Shown here piece after piece: positions 51,719 through 61,387 of a stretch of 64,000 nucleotides of DNA (within the stretch, counting starts at the first letter, position 1; each line of letters opens with the position of its first letter). Position numbers and translations under genes: made by a program. The stretch covers positions 1 through 64,000 of the forward strand of contig JBLFYM010000010.1 of assembly GCA_047608975.1 (NCBI GenBank), in the 5' to 3' direction. A model generated the notes under the pieces. The model did no database searches. It saw only the letters and a program-made list of their open reading frames with translations, and was not told the origin of the DNA. The stretch comes from GCA-2715965 sp047608975. GTDB lineage: Bacteria > Verrucomicrobiota > Verrucomicrobiia > Limisphaerales > JAYPXF01.

Positions 51719-51829
51719 CTGGCGGCGATCATGGAGTTCGAACCGAAATCGAAAAATTTCGATCTCGTGCTCACAGATCTGTCCATGCCGAAACTCGCCG
51801 GAAACGAGTTGGCCCAACGGATTCCTTGA
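51719..51829 (+). pseudogene. Remnant of a response-regulator receiver domain
   Basis: The short frame reads LAAIMEFEPKSKNFDLVLTD, then LSMPKLAGNELAQRIP and stop at 51829. This is the middle of a receiver domain, where (FDLVVTD)xxMPxMxG surrounds the phospho-Asp. The N-terminal acidic pair and the C-terminal Lys are missing, and the sequence continues straight into the upstream region of the GH57 gene. It looks like a decayed fragment of a larger signalling gene. Confidence 0.65.
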
Positions 51830-51935
51830 ACTGCCGACCGCAGCTTCCAACAAGATCATTCCCAAACGAACCACCAGGGGTGTCCCTCTGCCTTCGCCCT
51901 TGAACCGACATGCTGAATCCAGTTGACTCGGCCCC

Positions 51936-53507
51936 GTGCAAGGTTACCTCGCCATCGTGCTTCACGCACACCTGCCGTACGTGCGGCACCCCGAACATGA
52001 CCGCTTTCTGGAGGAAAGCTGGTTGTTCCAGGCCATCACCGAATGCTACCTGCCGCTGATCCGCGAGCTGGACGGCTGGCTCAGCGATGGCATGCAGACG
52101 CGCATGACGCTGACACTGACCCCGACCTTGTGCAGCATGCTCCGGGATCCGCTGTTGCAGGATCGCTACGTTCGGTATCTTGAGGGACTGATCTCCTTGG
52201 CAGAGAAAGAGATCAGCCGCACGCATTGGGACCGTCCTTATCGAGAACTGGCCTGGTACTATCACTGGCAGCTGACAAATCTCCGAAACACCTGGTTCTC
52301 GTATGGCCAGGATTTGGTCGTAGCGTTTCGAAAATTTCAGGAACAGGGGCAGCTGGAAATCATCACCTGTGCCGCGACGCACGGATTACTGCCACTGCTC
52401 GGGCACGAACCTTCGGTCCGGGGCCAGATCCTCACCGCCTGCGACCATTACACCGAATGCTTCGGCCGGGAACCCCGCGGCATCTGGCTGCCGGAATGCG
52501 CGTATGTCGAAGGCCTTGAAAAGCATCTTCAGGAAGCGAACCTCCGCTGGTTCATCATGGATACGCACGGACTGTTGCAGGCCCGACCCCGTCCGCAATA
52601 CGGCGTGTTCGCGCCGATCTACACCCGCAACGGCATCGCCGCCTTTGCCCGTGATCTGGATTCCGCGCGCCAGGTCTGGAGCCGGGATGAAGGTTATCCG
52701 GGCGATCCCCGCTATCGTGATTTCTACCGCGATATCGGGCATGACCTTGAGTTCGAATATGTGAAGCCGCATCTCCCCGCACCCGATGTGCGAGGTTTTA
52801 CCGGCATCAAATACCACCGGATCACCGGGCACACCGCCGAAAAAAAACTCTACGATCGCGAACTCGCCACCGCCGCCGCCGCCGAGCATGCGCAGCATTT
52901 CCTGGATGCTCGCGTCGCGCAGGTGAAACACCTCGCCTCCATCCTCGATCGCCCCCCGCTGCTCGTTACTCCGTACGACGCGGAACTCTACGGTCATTGG
53001 TGGTATGAAGGTCCGCAATTCCTCAACTTCCTCGTCCGCAAGGCACACTACGATCAGGACGTCATCCAGCTGATCACGCCCGGGGACTACCTCGAACGTC
53101 ATCCGACCAACCAGATCGCGACGCCCAGTCCGTCCAGCTGGGGAGAAGAGGGATATTTCAAACTTTGGCTGAACGACAAGAACGCGTGGATCTATCCGCA
53201 CCTGCAGGCGGCCCAGGAACGGATGACCAAACTCGCCCGCACCCACACCAACCCCAATCCCCTACAGGCCCGGGCCCTCAAACAGGCCGCCCGCGAACTG
53301 CTGCTCGCACAGTCTTCGGATTGGCCCTTCATCCTCCGCACCGGCACGAGTCCCGAGTACGCCAAGCGCCGCGTGAAGGATCATCTGCTTCGGTTCATCG
53401 CGCTACACGAAATGCTCACCGACACCCGCATCGACGAAAACTGGCTCGCCGGCGTGGAAGCCCAGAATCCGATCTTCCCCAACATCGATCAGCGGCACTG
53501 GGCGTAA
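51936..53507 (+). CDS. Glycoside hydrolase family 57 protein, 1,4-alpha-glucan branching enzyme-like
   Basis: GTG 51936 starts a 523-residue protein that opens GYLAIVLHAHLPYVRHPEHD, the GH57 HAHLPY motif. It continues with HGLLPLLGHEPSVRGQILTA, GREPRGIWLPECAYVEGLE (nucleophile Glu region), PYDAELYGHWWYEGPQFLNF (acid Asp region) and a C-terminal helical DUF1957-like part with WPFILRTGTSPEYAKRRVKD. These fit branching enzymes of the AmyC/TTHA1902 type rather than amylases. It would introduce alpha-1,6 branches into glycogen in the cytosol. No glg genes adjoin it. Confidence 0.9.
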   Translation: MQGYLAIVLHAHLPYVRHPEHDRFLEESWLFQAITECYLPLIRELDGWLSDGMQTRMTLTLTPTLCSMLRDPLLQDRYVRYLEGLISLAEKEISRTHWDRPYRELAWYYHWQLTNLRNTWFSYGQDLVVAFRKFQEQGQLEIITCAATHGLLPLLGHEPSVRGQILTACDHYTECFGREPRGIWLPECAYVEGLEKHLQEANLRWFIMDTHGLLQARPRPQYGVFAPIYTRNGIAAFARDLDSARQVWSRDEGYPGDPRYRDFYRDIGHDLEFEYVKPHLPAPDVRGFTGIKYHRITGHTAEKKLYDRELATAAAAEHAQHFLDARVAQVKHLASILDRPPLLVTPYDAELYGHWWYEGPQFLNFLVRKAHYDQDVIQLITPGDYLERHPTNQIATPSPSSWGEEGYFKLWLNDKNAWIYPHLQAAQERMTKLARTHTNPNPLQARALKQAARELLLAQSSDWPFILRTGTSPEYAKRRVKDHLLRFIALHEMLTDTRIDENWLAGVEAQNPIFPNIDQRHWA

Positions 53508-53615
53508 ACGAACGCGATCGTGTGCGCGCCGCACACATGCTGGTTGGCGCGAACTGGTGAGAGATCAGCGACTCAGTGACGGTTTGTAACAAAGCATAGC
53601 TCTGAACTCTTCGAG

Positions 53616-54029
53616 TCAATCCGTTGCTTCATTCGGAGTCCGCGCTGAGATCAATCCGATGATCCTTAAATCACGCCAAATCCACAAACAAGATACCCAT
53701 CCAGCCAGAGTCAAGAGGGCGGTCTTAATGAACCGTTCGTAATTCTCATACGAAATGTAATCGACCAACCAATGGAAGTAGATTTGTGAAATGATGAGAA
53801 GCAGTCCAAAAGACGCGAATGCAGAGCTGTATAATAGACGCGTCTCCTTGGGCTAACCGTGGCTCAGCAAAATCCGCAACCAGCCAAAATACAGATAGTT
53901 CTGATGGTACATGCAGGTCGCAAATACACCCAGGCCAGTGTCGGAGACGCACATTTTCAGAGCTGCTTCCCGATTGCTGAAAGGTCTGCCGCGAATTAGG
54001 TCGCCGGGTGATTTATCAGCATTGCCCAT
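53616..54029 (-). pseudogene. Small membrane-protein gene interrupted by an in-frame TAG
   Basis: From ATG 54029 the frame reads MGNADKSPGDLIRGRPFSNR and so on to YLYFGWLRILLSHG (58 residues). It then meets TAG at 53853-53855 and continues in the same frame as PKETRLLYSSAFASFGLLLI (next helix) through FIKTALLTLAGWVSCLWIWR to TGA at 53616. The two halves are contiguous in frame and read as one coherent protein of about 136 residues with two or three hydrophobic helices. No family is recognised. The simplest view is a nonsense mutation, or a sequencing error. Confidence 0.6.
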
Positions 54030-54091
54030 CGTTGATCAGCGATCGCTCCGTCTGCAGAGGTGTTTCCGCGCCCGAGACTTCGCGACTCGGA

Positions 54092-55273
54092 CTAACGCCG
54101 CGGATTTTCATACCACACAACGTTGTTGCTGAAATGCCCCGCAATGACGGTGTCCAAATCGCCGTCCTGGTCGATGTCCACCAGGCGCAGATCATAGCTT
54201 CCCTGATCTTTGCCGATCACATGCTTGGTGAATCTGCCCCGGCCATCGTTCTCATACCAAGCCGCCACTCCGGTCACCTGATAGCCACAGGTGGCAGCAT
54301 CGGGATCTCCATCCCCGTCGATATCGGCAATCGCCAGGCTGTGCGGAAATTCGATTTCTGTGTCGATGTCGATCAGTTCGAACTTCGGTCCTTTGAACCA
54401 GAGAACTCCTTTGCCATGTCCCCGCGTCGCGAAGAAATCCATTGATCCGTCCCCGTTCAGATCAACCGGTTTGATGTTGGTTGCGCCGGGTTGCTTGTCC
54501 GCCAGGAGATGTTTCTTCCAGAACTCGGTCGGATTCTGCGGCTGCTCCCACCACGCGAACCATTCACCCCCGGGAAATTTCTCCCCACCTTTGGCAGCGA
54601 AGCTGATGTCCGGACGACCGTCACCGTTCACATCGCCAAATCCGGAGTAGTGCGAAGCACCGGGAGCGTCGCGATCAGCAAATACGTGGCGGATCCAATT
54701 GGTGGACGTGTGCGGTCGCTGGGGAATCCGCAGCCAGGTGAGCGAATCGTGGAACGGGGTCGTGCCTTCCGGTCGGCCCGAATTCGCGATCAGGTCCAAC
54801 GTTCCATCGCGATCCACATCACCGGTGATAAGACAATGCGTACCCATGATCTTGTCATCCACGCTCCGGTATTTCCATTCGCCCTTCAGCGGATTACTCG
54901 GGCACTCCAACCAGAACACCAGGTTGTTCGAACCGATGTAGTCCTGATCCCCGTCGCCATCGACATCCAACAGGCATGCGTGAATGCAGCCGGGGCGCAT
55001 TTTACGGCCGCTCACCTCTTTCTTAAATTCGTGAACCTTCACCCGCTTGCTGGCATCGAGGGCCGGATACAACCAGACCGCTCCACTGTGGGAACAGATC
55101 ATGTCCAACTTTCCGTCGCGATTGAAGTCGGAGATGTTCACGTCGTTCACGTTCCCACGGACGCCACTCGCAGGTTGGATGATGTGCTTTTGCCATTCCG
55201 CCTGGGAACTCGGTGACGCAATCAGGGTGAGTAGCACAACAACGTGCGCAATTTGTTGGGCCGGTTTCAACAT
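54092..55273 (-). CDS. Secreted FG-GAP/VCBS-repeat protein
   Basis: The 393-residue protein has a signal peptide (MLKPAQQIAHVVVLLTLIAS to QA) and then a beta-propeller of repeats, each with an acidic Ca2+ loop: DFNRDGKLD, DVDGDGDQD, DVDRDGTLD, DVNGDGRPD, DLNGDGSMD, DIDGDGDPD and DIDQDGDLD. Spacing of about 50 residues suggests a seven-bladed propeller. No catalytic residues are evident. Such PVC proteins are common and probably mediate binding at the cell surface. ATG 55273 is chosen over the upstream ATG 55333 for its better signal peptide. Confidence 0.88.
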   Translation of the reverse strand: MLKPAQQIAHVVVLLTLIASPSSQAEWQKHIIQPASGVRGNVNDVNISDFNRDGKLDMICSHSGAVWLYPALDASKRVKVHEFKKEVSGRKMRPGCIHACLLDVDGDGDQDYIGSNNLVFWLECPSNPLKGEWKYRSVDDKIMGTHCLITGDVDRDGTLDLIANSGRPEGTTPFHDSLTWLRIPQRPHTSTNWIRHVFADRDAPGASHYSGFGDVNGDGRPDISFAAKGGEKFPGGEWFAWWEQPQNPTEFWKKHLLADKQPGATNIKPVDLNGDGSMDFFATRGHGKGVLWFKGPKFELIDIDTEIEFPHSLAIADIDGDGDPDAATCGYQVTGVAAWYENDGRGRFTKHVIGKDQGSYDLRLVDIDQDGDLDTVIAGHFSNNVVWYENPRR

Positions 55274-55453
55274 GCCTGGGATGTGAACGAGTGGGGACCG
55301 AATTGGCAATCCTTCATTGCCTTCCTCATTCAATGGGGCACACCACGCCGATCTGGCACGCCTAGCCGCCCCCCCGTGGGGCGATCCCCGGTTGACCAGT
55401 GAATAAGTCGGGCTTGTTCGTAAGCCTCTCCCACCGACACTCGGCTCAGGCTC

Positions 55454-58400
55454 ATGAAGAATCGGGGAATCAATCGATCGTTATTGTCGTCGCTGGCACT
55501 CACGTGTGTGGCGGCTCTTCTGGTCAGCTGTAACGGGCGGCGCGACCCCTCGCGCGGCGTGGAACTGAAACTCTCCACTCAGGAGTTCCAGGCGGACAGC
55601 ACGTTCGAGCTGCGCTTCGAAACCGACATGGTGCCGGCATCGGCGATCGGTGGTCAGGCGATGACTTCGCCGCTGGTGATCGAACCGATGTTGAAAGGAG
55701 GCTTCACGTGGCTGAGCCCGCGGAGCGGTGTGTTCACCCCGAGCGAGGCAACGCTCTTGGATACCGCCTATCATTTCCGCCTGAGCTCCGGCCTTCAGAT
55801 CGCGGACGGACGCACCAGCAAGGCACGGCTTCAGAAGCAACTCCACACGCCAGCCTTTGGAATCACAGATCTCCGCGCGAACTACAGTTCCACCAACAAG
55901 GTGCCGCCGATGCCAATCGTGTTGGCCGAATTCAATGCCTCCGTGAATCCCGCCGCCCTCTCAGAGAAATGCCAATTCAGCAACGGCCAGATCTCGATTG
56001 CGGCACAGGTCCGGGCACAAACCAATCGTTACAAACCCCATTCCCCGATGCGATGGGCAGTGAAATCAAACCCAAGGAGAAATGATACCCGAACTTGGAA
56101 AGAAACCTTCTCCCGCGCTCAACAAACGCGCCGCCGCTCAACCGTCGCCTCCCGCCAGGTGCCAGCCGAAACCCCAGCAACCCATCTGGTTTACCTCGAA
56201 CCCGAGCGGCCGTTGCCCACTGGTCCCAAATGGACGCTGACCTTCGCCTCCGGTCTGCCCGCCAAATCGAATCACCTCCGCCTGAATCGCGAACGCACCG
56301 TGACGATCGGGACAGTCAGACTGATCGAAGTAACCGATGGCCGACCCGTGAACACACTGGATCGCGGCAAATACATTGAGCTGCAACTCAGCGATTCGTT
56401 GGATTGGCAGCTGGCCGGGAACAATCTCAAAAATCTGATCCAAGTCGTTCCTCCAGTTGAAAATATGCACCTCGAGCAGGCCTGGCGGCAGATCCGTATA
56501 TTCGGCGACTTCGCTACGGCCGCTTCTGCTGTCGATCGACATTTCCCGCCAAAACCGTGCGTCGATCGCTATCAGCTGTCCCTGCGCACGCCGGGTTCCC
56601 GGAAGCTGATCGCAAACTACCACGGCACCTTCAAGTTTGAGCCGCTGACTCCGCACGCTCGATTTCCCGCTCGCAGCATCTCGCAGTCTTACCGCGGGCA
56701 AGGCCGTTTCCGCATGCTCACGGTAAACGCGTCGCATGTGGCCATCCGTGCCAAACGCATGTCACCCGAGACGCTCATTCACACCTTGCGCGGCTATCGG
56801 GATACCTATGGCCGCCGGACCGGGTCCAGCCAGGGGAAGCTGGTGCCCTTTAACCTCGTCCCCGGCATTGAAATCGCAAGCCGCAGATTGAAGGCGGGTG
56901 GCTTTTTGGATGAAGCGGTCGAACTCGGGCTGAACCTGCACGAATTGCTCAATGAAAAACCGGGACCCGTCTTCCTGGAAGCCACGGCGTCACCACAAAG
57001 GGGCCCGACGCAGCGAACCCAGTCCGTGCTGCAGTTCACCGATCTCGGAATGATCTGGAAACGGCATTCGGGAGGAATCGAGGTGTTTGTATTTTCACAT
57101 CACAGCGGCAAACCCGTTTCCGGTGCCGAAGTCAGCGTCATGGATGATGACAATCAGCTGCTCCAAAAGACCCGCTGCGATCGGCAGGGAATCGCGCGAA
57201 TTGCCAACGACGAGATTGGCTCACTGGGAACTTCAACCAAGCCCGCCCGCTGGCTTCTCGCGCAGCACGGAGCAGACATGCACGCCCAGGAGTTGCGTCA
57301 AAACGCCCTGTCGCGATACGGCTTCAACATTCCAATCAGCTGGGGCATCGGCCGCGACGCGACGCCCCGTGTTTCTGTCTTCAGTGATCGGAACGCATAT
57401 CGCCCCGGCGAACAGATCCGCGTCAAGGCGATTGGCAGACTGGTCGGAACGAAGATCAGTCCGTGGCCGTTGGACAAGTATTCGCGCGAGGCAAAATTCC
57501 ACCTCTTCGACCCACGCGATCAACTCTGGCGCAGTGGCACTGTGCCGGTCAGCAAACTCGGATCGGCGGATTGGCAGGTGACGCTGCCCGAGGATCGGCC
57601 CGGTCGTTACCGACTGCGGTTGAATATGGGCCAGGCCGGGGTGACCAAAATCATCCATGTCCAGGAATTCAAGCCGGACGCCTTTGAGGTCAAGTTGATC
57701 AATCTTCAGGTTGGGCATGTCGGCGACCCGCTGTCCATGGATCTGAACGCGGCCTACTACCTCGGCAAAGCGCTCTCGAACGCCAAGGTTCAGTGGACCG
57801 CCACGGCCAACGAGTTTTTGCCCAGGCACGGAGACCTACCCTCATTTGTCTTCGGTTCGGCCGTGCGTGATCAACGGCTGCGACCAACCACACAAACCCA
57901 CAACCAGGTCGGGCAAGGCGTTTACTCATCCGACACAAACTTTGTCATCGCGCCCACTTTCAACCACCGCCAAGCCTCACCTTATCCACGTCGGATGAAC
58001 ATCAGGGCGAACCTGACCGATCAGAACCAACAGACAGTCTCCGCCGAGACGCGCTTCGTTGAACACAGTTCGGAGTTTTATCTCGGTGTGGAGCGGACCG
58101 CCCATGTCCTGCCCGTTGGCTCCCGGTTGCACCCGCGAATTGTGGCAATGAATTCACAATCGCAACCCCTCACCAACCGGCAAGACGTGACCGTGAAACT
58201 TCACTCTGTGAAATGGCATACCGTCCGGGTCCAAGGCACGGGCAACACGCGAACCTATCGCAACGAGTTCAAACTGACCGAACTGCTCAACACCAACGTC
58301 CAGACGCAGATCCCCTATCAGGAAGGTATCAAATGGCAGGTTCCGGAATCCGAAAGCTCATTGATGGTCTTCGAGAAGTCGGGGCAGTTCCTCCTCGAAG

Positions 58401-61177
58401 TGAGCGCGAAAGACAGTGCCGGACGCGAAGTGCTTGCCGCCTACGACTTCAACGTTGCCGGAACCAACAAGGGCGTTTGGGACTATCGGAACGAGACCCG
58501 GGTCGAACTTGTTCCGGACCGTAAATCTTATCGGCCAGGTGATCGTGCGCGGATTCTGGTAAAGACACCCATCGGCGGACATGCCCTGATTTCGAAGGAA
58601 CGAAACTCCGTTCATCAGAGTTTTTATCAGTCCATCGTCGGCAACGCGCCCGCGATCGAATTCGACATCACCACGAATGACGCCCCGAATGTATTCGCGT
58701 CCCTGACCATGGTTCGCGGCGCCTCCGACAGCCGCCGCGAATATCCCACGCCGGAATATCGCTACGGTTACTGTGAACTGAAGGTCGAAGATACGAGCCG
58801 CCGTTTGAAGGTGGGATTGCAGACCGGTAAACCTTCCTATCGGCCTGGCTCCACAGTGGCAATCACCGGACAGGTAACCGATGGCAACGACCTTCCCGTC
58901 TCCGGTGCCGAAGTCACGCTCTACGCCGTGGACGAAGGCGTGCTGAGTCTCACCGGTTACCAGACACCGGATCCGTTCAGCTTCTTTCATCAGGATCAGC
59001 CACTCGCCGTCGCGACTCATCTCTCTTTGCCATCCCTGCTTCCGGAGAACCCCGCCGATCTCCGCTATGACAACAAAGGCTTCATCGCCGGTGGCGGGGG
59101 GCGGATGCGCGGCCGCCACCGCAGTAACTTCGTCCCCTGTCCGCTCTGGTTGCCCACGGTGATCACTGATGAGGAAGGAAGGATTCAGGCCGACTTCGTC
59201 GCGCCTGACAGCCTCACGCGCTATCGCATCATCGCGATCGTCCATGCTGGAACGGACCGTTTTGGTGCTGGCGAGACCAGTGTTCGCATCAACAAACCGC
59301 TAATGATCAAACCGGTGCTACCCGCCTTTGCGCGACGCGGCGATCGTATCCAGGCACGAGCCCTGATCATCAGCCGCACCCCGGCAACCGCGCGCGTGAA
59401 AGTGGGATGGTATCGCGAAGGCAAAAAGCGCACCAGCGGACCGGATGAAGTCAGCCAGACCATCAAGCTCAACGCCAACGAAACGCGCACCGTCGAGTTC
59501 CCGATGGAGTTCATCGCGAGCGGTGCAGCCGAATGGATTTGGGAGGCGCAGTTCCTCGAAGGTGATCACCAAGGCGTGGGTGATTCCGTCGTCAGCAAAT
59601 TCACCGTCGAGGAGCCCATGCCGTTCATCCGCGAGATCTTCGTGGGACAGGTGCATACGCAAACCAATCTGCTCGCACCCGCAGACCCCGCCCTCCTGAT
59701 GGGACGAGGCACCGTCACCATTCGGCTCTCCACCTCACCCCTGCTGCAGGCGTGGGAAGCAACGGACTACCTGATGCGCTATCCCTACGGCTGCCTCGAA
59801 CAGACCGCCTCGAGCATGGTGCCGTGGATGCTGCTTCACGGTGACGCGGCACTTCTGGCGATGACCGGCCGTTCGCGAGTCGAGGCCAGGACCGCCGTCG
59901 ACAAAGGAATCAATCGGCTGCTTTCCATGCAGACCACCTCCGGCGGATTGAGCTATTGGCCAGGCTCGGACAGGCCTGGCATCTGGACCAGCGCTTATGG
60001 CGGACTGATGTTATTGCGAGCCCGCAACGCGGGATTTGATGTGCCTCCGAAGGCCTTGGAGCGGATTCTAAATTACCTCCGTCGGGAAATCCGCAACGGA
60101 CTCCTGCTTAATAAGCGCAGCACCGCTGAAGTGGGCAGCCATCTCGCCTTGGCCCTCCACACCCTGGCTTTGAGCGGCAAGGGTGAGACGAGCTACTACA
60201 CCCGCATCGCGGACCGAGCGGACAAGATCGGCCCCGCGAGCCGCGCCTTGCTGGCCTTGTCCATTCTGAATTCCTACACCGCCAGACATTGGCAGGATCT
60301 CGCCCGCAAGCTGCTGGAGACAAAGGGCGAGGAAGACAAACATATCTGGAACTACTTCGGATCCCCGGCGCGCTCCACCGCGTTGAAACTCATGGCTTGG
60401 CGAAAACTCGGCGATGCCAGAAAGGTAAGGCAACTCGAAGACAAACTCCTGTCCACGCGCCAGAACGGGCATTGGCTGAACACCCAGGGCAACGCGTGGG
60501 TACTCATGGCCTTCGCCGACGCCACCATTGATTTGGAAGACCAGGCAATCAGCGGCTCACTCAGTCGGGGGAACCAAACCGAACACTTCGAACTCCCCAA
60601 ACAGGACGGCGCGATTGAATTTCCATTGGCCGCGAAGAAACAGGGCCTGGCGTTACAACTCAACTTCGAGTCGGATTCCAAGGTCCGCCTCTTTGCCCAC
60701 GTCAGCATCAGGTCGCAGTTGGAGAAACTGCATGAATCGATGCGTGAGCGCGGATTCCGATTGAGCCGATCTTACGAAGAGGTCAATGCCTTGGGTGAAG
60801 CAGTTCCCGCAACCGATCTGGAGATCGGCGACACCGTGCTGATCACCCTGAACTTCAAGGTCGATCAGGACGCCAGCTACGTCGCCATCGACGACGCCCT
60901 GCCCGCCGCATTCGCCGCCGTCCAACCCGCCTTCCGTTCCCGCGGTGCCAACGGAAAACATCTCGCCGAGACCTGGACCAGCGATCATCACGAACTGCGC
61001 AGCGACCGCGCCATCTTCTTCAAGAACTACCTGCCTCGCGGCGAACACCGCATCCGCTACCTCGCCCAGGTCCGCGCCTCCGGCTCATCCCACGCCCCAC
61101 CCGCCCGCATCGAGGAAATGTATCGCCCGAATCGCCACGGCCTCAGCAAACCAACGAAGATCCAAAGCCAACGCTGA
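55454..61177 (+). CDS. Alpha-2-macroglobulin family lipoprotein
   Basis: The 1907-residue protein has a lipoprotein signal with the lipobox LLVSC (MKNRGINRSLLSSLALTCVA). Multiple macroglobulin (MG) domains occupy about 30-1400, including a segment PRVSVFSDRNAYRPGEQIRV typical of MG3/4 and VPCPLWLPTVITDEEGRIQA (A2M core). The thioester site is intact: PYGCLEQTASS with Cys 1447 and Glu-Gln two and three residues later. The alpha-alpha toroid (about 1430-1740) and a final receptor-like domain follow. Bacterial members trap proteases in the periplasm by covalent capture. The usual partner, a penicillin-binding protein 1C gene, is absent here. Confidence 0.93.
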   Translation: MKNRGINRSLLSSLALTCVAALLVSCNGRRDPSRGVELKLSTQEFQADSTFELRFETDMVPASAIGGQAMTSPLVIEPMLKGGFTWLSPRSGVFTPSEATLLDTAYHFRLSSGLQIADGRTSKARLQKQLHTPAFGITDLRANYSSTNKVPPMPIVLAEFNASVNPAALSEKCQFSNGQISIAAQVRAQTNRYKPHSPMRWAVKSNPRRNDTRTWKETFSRAQQTRRRSTVASRQVPAETPATHLVYLEPERPLPTGPKWTLTFASGLPAKSNHLRLNRERTVTIGTVRLIEVTDGRPVNTLDRGKYIELQLSDSLDWQLAGNNLKNLIQVVPPVENMHLEQAWRQIRIFGDFATAASAVDRHFPPKPCVDRYQLSLRTPGSRKLIANYHGTFKFEPLTPHARFPARSISQSYRGQGRFRMLTVNASHVAIRAKRMSPETLIHTLRGYRDTYGRRTGSSQGKLVPFNLVPGIEIASRRLKAGGFLDEAVELGLNLHELLNEKPGPVFLEATASPQRGPTQRTQSVLQFTDLGMIWKRHSGGIEVFVFSHHSGKPVSGAEVSVMDDDNQLLQKTRCDRQGIARIANDEIGSLGTSTKPARWLLAQHGADMHAQELRQNALSRYGFNIPISWGIGRDATPRVSVFSDRNAYRPGEQIRVKAIGRLVGTKISPWPLDKYSREAKFHLFDPRDQLWRSGTVPVSKLGSADWQVTLPEDRPGRYRLRLNMGQAGVTKIIHVQEFKPDAFEVKLINLQVGHVGDPLSMDLNAAYYLGKALSNAKVQWTATANEFLPRHGDLPSFVFGSAVRDQRLRPTTQTHNQVGQGVYSSDTNFVIAPTFNHRQASPYPRRMNIRANLTDQNQQTVSAETRFVEHSSEFYLGVERTAHVLPVGSRLHPRIVAMNSQSQPLTNRQDVTVKLHSVKWHTVRVQGTGNTRTYRNEFKLTELLNTNVQTQIPYQEGIKWQVPESESSLMVFEKSGQFLLEVSAKDSAGREVLAAYDFNVAGTNKGVWDYRNETRVELVPDRKSYRPGDRARILVKTPIGGHALISKERNSVHQSFYQSIVGNAPAIEFDITTNDAPNVFASLTMVRGASDSRREYPTPEYRYGYCELKVEDTSRRLKVGLQTGKPSYRPGSTVAITGQVTDGNDLPVSGAEVTLYAVDEGVLSLTGYQTPDPFSFFHQDQPLAVATHLSLPSLLPENPADLRYDNKGFIAGGGGRMRGRHRSNFVPCPLWLPTVITDEEGRIQADFVAPDSLTRYRIIAIVHAGTDRFGAGETSVRINKPLMIKPVLPAFARRGDRIQARALIISRTPATARVKVGWYREGKKRTSGPDEVSQTIKLNANETRTVEFPMEFIASGAAEWIWEAQFLEGDHQGVGDSVVSKFTVEEPMPFIREIFVGQVHTQTNLLAPADPALLMGRGTVTIRLSTSPLLQAWEATDYLMRYPYGCLEQTASSMVPWMLLHGDAALLAMTGRSRVEARTAVDKGINRLLSMQTTSGGLSYWPGSDRPGIWTSAYGGLMLLRARNAGFDVPPKALERILNYLRREIRNGLLLNKRSTAEVGSHLALALHTLALSGKGETSYYTRIADRADKIGPASRALLALSILNSYTARHWQDLARKLLETKGEEDKHIWNYFGSPARSTALKLMAWRKLGDARKVRQLEDKLLSTRQNGHWLNTQGNAWVLMAFADATIDLEDQAISGSLSRGNQTEHFELPKQDGAIEFPLAAKKQGLALQLNFESDSKVRLFAHVSIRSQLEKLHESMRERGFRLSRSYEEVNALGEAVPATDLEIGDTVLITLNFKVDQDASYVAIDDALPAAFAAVQPAFRSRGANGKHLAETWTSDHHELRSDRAIFFKNYLPRGEHRIRYLAQVRASGSSHAPPARIEEMYRPNRHGLSKPTKIQSQR

Positions 61178-61387
61178 CCACGACCGCGATGGCGTTACAG
61201 ATCGATGTAGCTCGAAGCGCCTTGGCTCGCCCTTCTGCGTGGCATCGGTCGCTTTCGCGGTGGGTCGCACCTTCGAGCCCTTCAGACCCGGCACGCTGAA
61301 GTGTGATCTCCAACCGATTCACGCCCAATCGGAACAACACCGCCGAACATGGATTGCCAGCAACGCCCAGCATTGCTATCAAAAAGC

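Noticed and set aside
53853..53855. Recoding (pyrrolysine or programmed readthrough) at the internal TAG
   Set aside because: No downstream recoding element or related genes are visible. A nonsense mutation or read error is simpler.
53746..53952. Alternative 68-residue minus-strand frame overlapping the interrupted membrane-protein gene
   Set aside because: The frame with the internal TAG gives hydrophobic helices and a coherent protein on both sides. The alternative does not.
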